Source: Rikenellaceae bacterium (GTDB taxonomy: Bacteria > Bacteroidota > Bacteroidia > Bacteroidales > Rikenellaceae). From it: a DNA stretch of 53,254 nt. Made by a program: the position numbers and the translations under genes. Location of the stretch: positions 1 to 53,254 of the forward strand of contig SUZO01000015.1 of assembly GCA_015059805.1 (NCBI GenBank), given 5' to 3'. Positions 51,818 through 53,254 of the stretch are shown in pieces (position 1 is the stretch's first letter; the number at the start of each line of letters is the position of its first letter). Below the pieces are notes generated by a model. That model had not been told where the DNA came from. It made no database searches and saw only the letters and a list, made by a program, of their open reading frames with translations.

Positions 51818-52159
51818 AGGTTAGCGCTAAGAAAAATGGCACTGAATGGCATTCGGGCTTTCAGCCCTTAATGACATTTAATGGCAGGCGCATTTGTCAT
51901 TTTGTTGCACTAAAACATAGTCCCCCTCACAGGGACCGACGCTGCGGAGCGAGAGCAGATGGCAAACTTGTTTGCGTTATGCCGAGCCGCGAGGAGGAAG
52001 ACGAAGTCAAGGGGATTTAGGGGGTGGGTAACATAACAAAGGTGGTGCTTTCACCACCGCTATATTAAAAGCAACAAAGACCTCCCGAATGGAAGGTCTT
52101 TGTGATTATATGAAGATAAATTATTTCTTCTTTAATTTTTTGTAATATTATACTCTAAT
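51818..52159. repeat. Spacer with 3' block R, copy 1, and a repeat-A fragment
   Basis: No gene seen. It contains a rearranged relative of repeat A (GGGCT-TTC-AGCCC with AATGACATT, about 51840-51890), CCCCCTCACAGGGACC, GGGGATTTAGGGGG (52013-52026), and the block from ACAAAGGTGGTGCTTTCACC to the AAGACCT/AGGTCTT hairpin (about 52037-52114), which recurs identically at 53099-53179. Confidence 0.75.
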
Positions 52160-52657
52160 TTATTTCATATTTACTTTGTAAAGAAAAAGCATTAAGAACA
52201 AGAAAATAATAGCCATTATTATCAAAGCAATTGTATTACTTCTATCACGGTCTTGTTTCTCCCAGGCTGCTATTGTCTGCTCGAAGTGAGCAATCATTGG
52301 GTTTGTTGCGTCAATACTTCTTAACAAATCTATACCTGTTTTAAGATTTGATAGGGCTGCCTCTTGATATGGTTTTGCGAATGCAACAGGAACTGCCTGC
52401 CGACAAGAATTAACCAAGGCGGCTAATTGTGTCATCGTATGCACAATCTGTTTTGGGTCGTTAATGTCGTACTCTGCATAGGCTAACTCTCGATATTGTC
52501 TATCGAGTTCACGATTATGAGCTTCTTGTTCCAGCTTTCGTTGCTGACGCACTGCTGCGCGTGTAATAACTGGAGCTTTAGCTCTGTCGTCTTTGTCTTT
52601 TCCGTTGTTAACATCTCTATTTACATTGATGTTTACATCTTGACCAAATATTCCCAT
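52160..52657 (-). CDS. Small C-tail-anchored coiled-coil protein
   Basis: 165 residues. N-terminus MGIFGQDVNINVNRDVNNGKD is Asn/Asp-rich; then a charged coiled coil (about 35-65), helices with VNSCRQAVPVAFAKPYQEAALSNLKTGIDLLRSID, and a single C-terminal helix (NTIALIIMAIIFLFLMLFLY, about 141-160) with a short KVNMK tail. No known family recognised. Same duplicated promoter and 3' block as its neighbour. Confidence 0.7.
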   Translation of the reverse strand: MGIFGQDVNINVNRDVNNGKDKDDRAKAPVITRAAVRQQRKLEQEAHNRELDRQYRELAYAEYDINDPKQIVHTMTQLAALVNSCRQAVPVAFAKPYQEAALSNLKTGIDLLRSIDATNPMIAHFEQTIAAWEKQDRDRSNTIALIIMAIIFLFLMLFLYKVNMK

Positions 52658-52915
52658 ATTCGTAAATCTCTCTTACTTGTCAGCACTATGCAAGTTGGTT
52701 TAACAATAAAAAAGAAAGCGTTGTGCTGAAAACTTATTTTAGAAAATCGGGTTGTAGGATACCTCGCAGATAAAATAAGATGCAGTTCCACGCCCATATC
52801 CTATTGGATACGAAGCGAAGAATGTCAGCAACCTCTCTGCATTGAACTTCCTACATTCGATTTTCGAGAATATGCTTACACTTTCCGTGTTATTATGTCT
52901 GCAGTCTTCGGACTG
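52658..52915 (-). other. Long 5' leader of the tail-anchored gene
   Basis: About 258 nt with no gene. CAGCAC (near 52680) pairs with GTGCTG (near 52725), and a perfect hairpin TGCAGTC-TTCG-GACTGCA lies next to the promoter. Confidence 0.5.
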
Positions 52916-52952
52916 CACTACAAAGTTAGAAAATAATTTTTGAACGAACAAA
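52900..52952 (-). promoter_or_regulatory. Promoter block P, copy 2
   Basis: Minus strand TTTG (52952-52949), 20 nt, TAACTTTG (52928-52921). About 50 bp here and at 51767-51817 are the same except a few bases in the hairpin. Confidence 0.7.
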
Positions 52953-53059
52953 CATACTTCGGTGTTCGTGCGCTCGGTGTATTATGCGTTAGCAAAGCAC
53001 TGCTTATTTATATCGTGGAAAATGCCAATGCTCAACGGCTAAAAGCTAAAGTAAACAAG

Positions 53060-53179
53060 TCCCCCTCACAGGAGGGGGATTTAGGGGGAGGGTAACACAA
53101 CAAAGGTGGTGCTTTCACCACCGCTATATTAAAAGCAACAAAGACCTCCCGAATGGAAGGTCTTTGTGATTATATGAAG
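53060..53179. repeat. 3' block R, copy 2
   Basis: CCCCCTCACAGGAGGGGGATT and then the same run as at 52013-52114: GGTGGTG-CTTT-CACCACC hairpin, GCTATATTAAAAGC, and CAAAGACCT/AGGTCTTTG hairpin. Right after it lies TATATGAAGAAAT/ATTTCTTCATATA, a 13-bp palindrome ending at 53200. Confidence 0.8.
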
Positions 53180-53185
53180 AAATTG

Positions 53186-53254
53186 CTATTTCTTCATATA
53201 GCTTTTAATATAGTGGTGGTGGCTACCGTAGCGGTTGAAGGCTGCCTCGTCAAG
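53186..53254 (-). CDS. Possible C-terminal end of a gene cut by the window edge
   Basis: A minus-strand frame open to the right edge ends with TAG at 53186-53188 and reads LDEAAFNRYGSHHHYIKSYMKK. Too short to recognise. Support comes mainly from context: block R lies behind the tail-anchored gene in the same way. Its codons overlap a palindrome, so it could be chance. Confidence 0.3.
   Translation of the reverse strand, partial: LDEAAFNRYGSHHHYIKSYMKK

Noticed and set aside
51805..52020. 71-codon frame in the spacer between the cassette genes
   Set aside because: Made of repeat A and CCCCCTCAC-type repeat sequence; no coding character.

Overview
The window looks like chromosomal DNA of a Bacteroidales bacterium, plausibly Alistipes/Rikenellaceae-like, though the family is not proven. 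The evidence is the promoter style (TTTG or GTTG, 19-21 nt, then TAnnTTTG or TAnnTTCG) in front of most transcription units, the near absence of Shine-Dalgarno sites, and typical genes: DUF4837 lipoprotein, DPP4, a PEGA protein, TonB-plug beta-barrels, single-chain SdaA, and the CoaX-OMP-TPR-LptC-CorC-PpiD block.

Layout. 1-1.4 kb: 3' part of a MobV-type relaxase, so the left edge is mobile-element DNA. 1.4-8.1 kb (minus): a complete drug/metabolite exporter operon of the CecR-YbhGFSR type (TetR, TolC-like channel, HlyD lipoprotein, two ABC ATPases, two ABC-2 permeases), with a promoter and a palindromic operator overlapping the start site. 8.1-14.9 kb: ung, a CBM9-like protein, a NahK-like kinase, rlmH, glf, DUF4837, a polysaccharide deacetylase and ubiX. 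15-24.2 kb: TonB-type beta-barrel, L-serine dehydratase, esterase, tRNA-His with an unusual repeat array behind it, DPP4, a conserved hypothetical and a GT2 glycosyltransferase. 24.4-31.8 kb: a sugar-phosphate and lipid neighbourhood (GatZ/KbaZ-like protein, acyltransferase, Ala/Pro-tRNA editing protein, AlsE-like epimerase, glycerophosphodiesterase, a frameshifted NCS2 permease, class II aldolase). 31.8-41 kb: PEGA/DUF1566 surface protein, SRPBCC protein, HU, a 29-residue bS22/mS38-like ribosomal protein, RNase G, Mfd. 41.3-49 kb: coaX to ppiD, an envelope-biogenesis run. 49.3-50.5 kb: two TerB-like proteins. 50.6 kb to the end: two small unrelated secreted/membrane genes set in duplicated promoter and 3' blocks, with a possible third gene cut by the right edge.

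The most unusual content is intergenic. Several spacers (near 19.7, 19.95, 34.8, 40.9, 41.1 and 49.1 kb) hold nested palindromes with the same layout: outer arms, short hairpin, long central hairpin, short hairpin, outer arms, that is, a cloverleaf or four-way junction. The arms are paired in each copy although several copies differ in sequence. Two lie directly behind tRNA-His, between direct copies of the 17-bp tRNA 3' end. A second family (24.2 and 50.5 kb) keeps a common hairpin core while its outer arms change together. These may be RNA structures or small mobile elements; that interpretation is inference. All assignments come from reading the sequence; no database search was made.
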